Of a stretch of 5,888 bases of DNA, positions 5,496-5,888 are shown piece after piece. Below the pieces are notes generated by a model. That model made no database searches, was not told the origin of the DNA, and was given only the letters and a program-made list of their open reading frames with translations. Source of the stretch: Cycloclasticus sp. (GTDB lineage Bacteria; Pseudomonadota; Gammaproteobacteria; Methylococcales; Cycloclasticaceae); assembly GCA_012960055.1 (NCBI GenBank), contig DUCA01000051.1, forward strand, positions 496 to 6,383. Reading direction: 5' to 3'. Within the stretch, counting starts at the first letter, position 1; every line of letters begins with the position of its first letter. Both the position numbers and the translations under genes were made by a program.

Positions 5496-5888
5496 ATGGA
5501 TATAAACAAGATACCGATGCCGGATGACAAAGGTTATTTCGGCGAATATGGTGGGCAAATCATACCGCCTTATTTAGTGGTCATCATGGATGAAATTAAA
5601 GACGCTTATCTTGAGATTTCACAAACCAAAGCCTTCCAAGACGAATTAAACGATTTGTATGCTAATTATGTCGGTCGCCCTAGCCCTATTTATTACGCAA
5701 AGCGTTTAAGTGAAAAATTGGGTGGTGCAAAAATATTTCTTAAGCGCGAAGATTTAAACCATACCGGCGCGCATAAAATCAACCATTGTTTGGGCGAGGC
5801 GTTATTGGCTAAGCATATGGGCAAAACCAAAGTATTGGCAGAAACCGGTGCAGGTCAGCACGGTGTTGCCTTGGCCACAGCTTGTGCT
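5496..5888 (+). CDS. trpB: Tryptophan synthase beta chain (partial, 3' end beyond window)
   Basis: The first 131 codons are present and open to the window edge; the full protein should be about 390-410 residues. TrpB marks are GYFGEYGG (13-20), NYVGRPSPIY (57-66), KREDLNHTGAHKIN (83-96) with K94 as the pyridoxal phosphate lysine, and LAETGAGQHGVA (114-125) with E116 as the catalytic glutamate (22 residues after the lysine, as in the Salmonella enzyme). The reaction joins indole and L-serine to L-tryptophan, normally in an alpha2beta2 complex with TrpA in the cytosol. The segment GGQIIPPYLVVIMDEI differs from the common gammaproteobacterial GGxxVPQxLxPAL form, so this may be a divergent or second TrpB. 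Usual neighbours trpF and trpA are not seen here: upstream is the extradiol gene and its terminator, and downstream is outside the window. A serine-dependent PLP enzyme with another substrate is a less likely alternative. Confidence 0.9.
   Translation, partial: MDINKIPMPDDKGYFGEYGGQIIPPYLVVIMDEIKDAYLEISQTKAFQDELNDLYANYVGRPSPIYYAKRLSEKLGGAKIFLKREDLNHTGAHKINHCLGEALLAKHMGKTKVLAETGAGQHGVALATACA

Noticed and set aside
1..5888. CRISPR array, tRNA/rRNA genes, insertion sequence ends or phage attachment sites
   Set aside because: No regularly spaced repeats, cloverleaf-like elements, transposase fragments or terminal inverted repeats with target duplications were seen.

Overview
The window is a compact, one-direction (+ strand) gene cluster from a bacterium, probably a marine-type or hydrocarbon-degrading gammaproteobacterium. 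That placement is an inference from three things: moderate, slightly AT-leaning base composition by eye; proteins resembling proteobacterial aromatic-ring dioxygenases; and an intergenic GC-rich palindrome of a kind I associate with such genomes. The sequence does not fix the genus.

Layout. Positions 1-138 hold no firm gene, only a possible tail of an upstream gene and a weak promoter candidate. Then come a PdxA-family dehydrogenase (139-1116), a Rieske ring-hydroxylating oxygenase alpha subunit of the salicylate/anthranilate/terephthalate type (1133-2383), a second alpha subunit of the naphthalene/PAH dioxygenase type (2399-3763) and one beta subunit (3765-4298). These four genes are separated by only 1-16 bases and look like one operon. 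A 185-base gap with a GC-rich palindrome follows, then a type I extradiol ring-cleavage dioxygenase (4484-5380) closed by a very clear intrinsic terminator (5393-5435). Beyond it, a separate unit begins with its own candidate promoter and the first 131 codons of a tryptophan synthase beta chain (trpB, from 5496), cut by the window edge.

How the genes could work together. The alpha2/beta pair would dihydroxylate an aromatic ring (naphthalene, biphenyl or a larger PAH). A dehydrogenase would rearomatise the cis-dihydrodiol to a catechol, and the extradiol enzyme would open the ring. The alpha1 subunit, of the type that acts on carboxylated aromatics, could serve a later step such as hydroxylation of a salicylate-like intermediate. 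The PdxA-like protein keeps the metal-binding histidines of PdxA but has lost two substrate-binding residues. That fits the precedent of TphB, a PdxA-family dihydrodiol dehydrogenase of terephthalate degradation, better than vitamin B6 synthesis. No ferredoxin, reductase, transporter or regulator gene is present, so electron transfer must be encoded elsewhere.

The most unusual points are the alpha-alpha-beta arrangement with a single beta gene, the altered active site of the PdxA-like enzyme, and the join between a catabolic cluster and trpB. Exact substrates cannot be read from the sequence.
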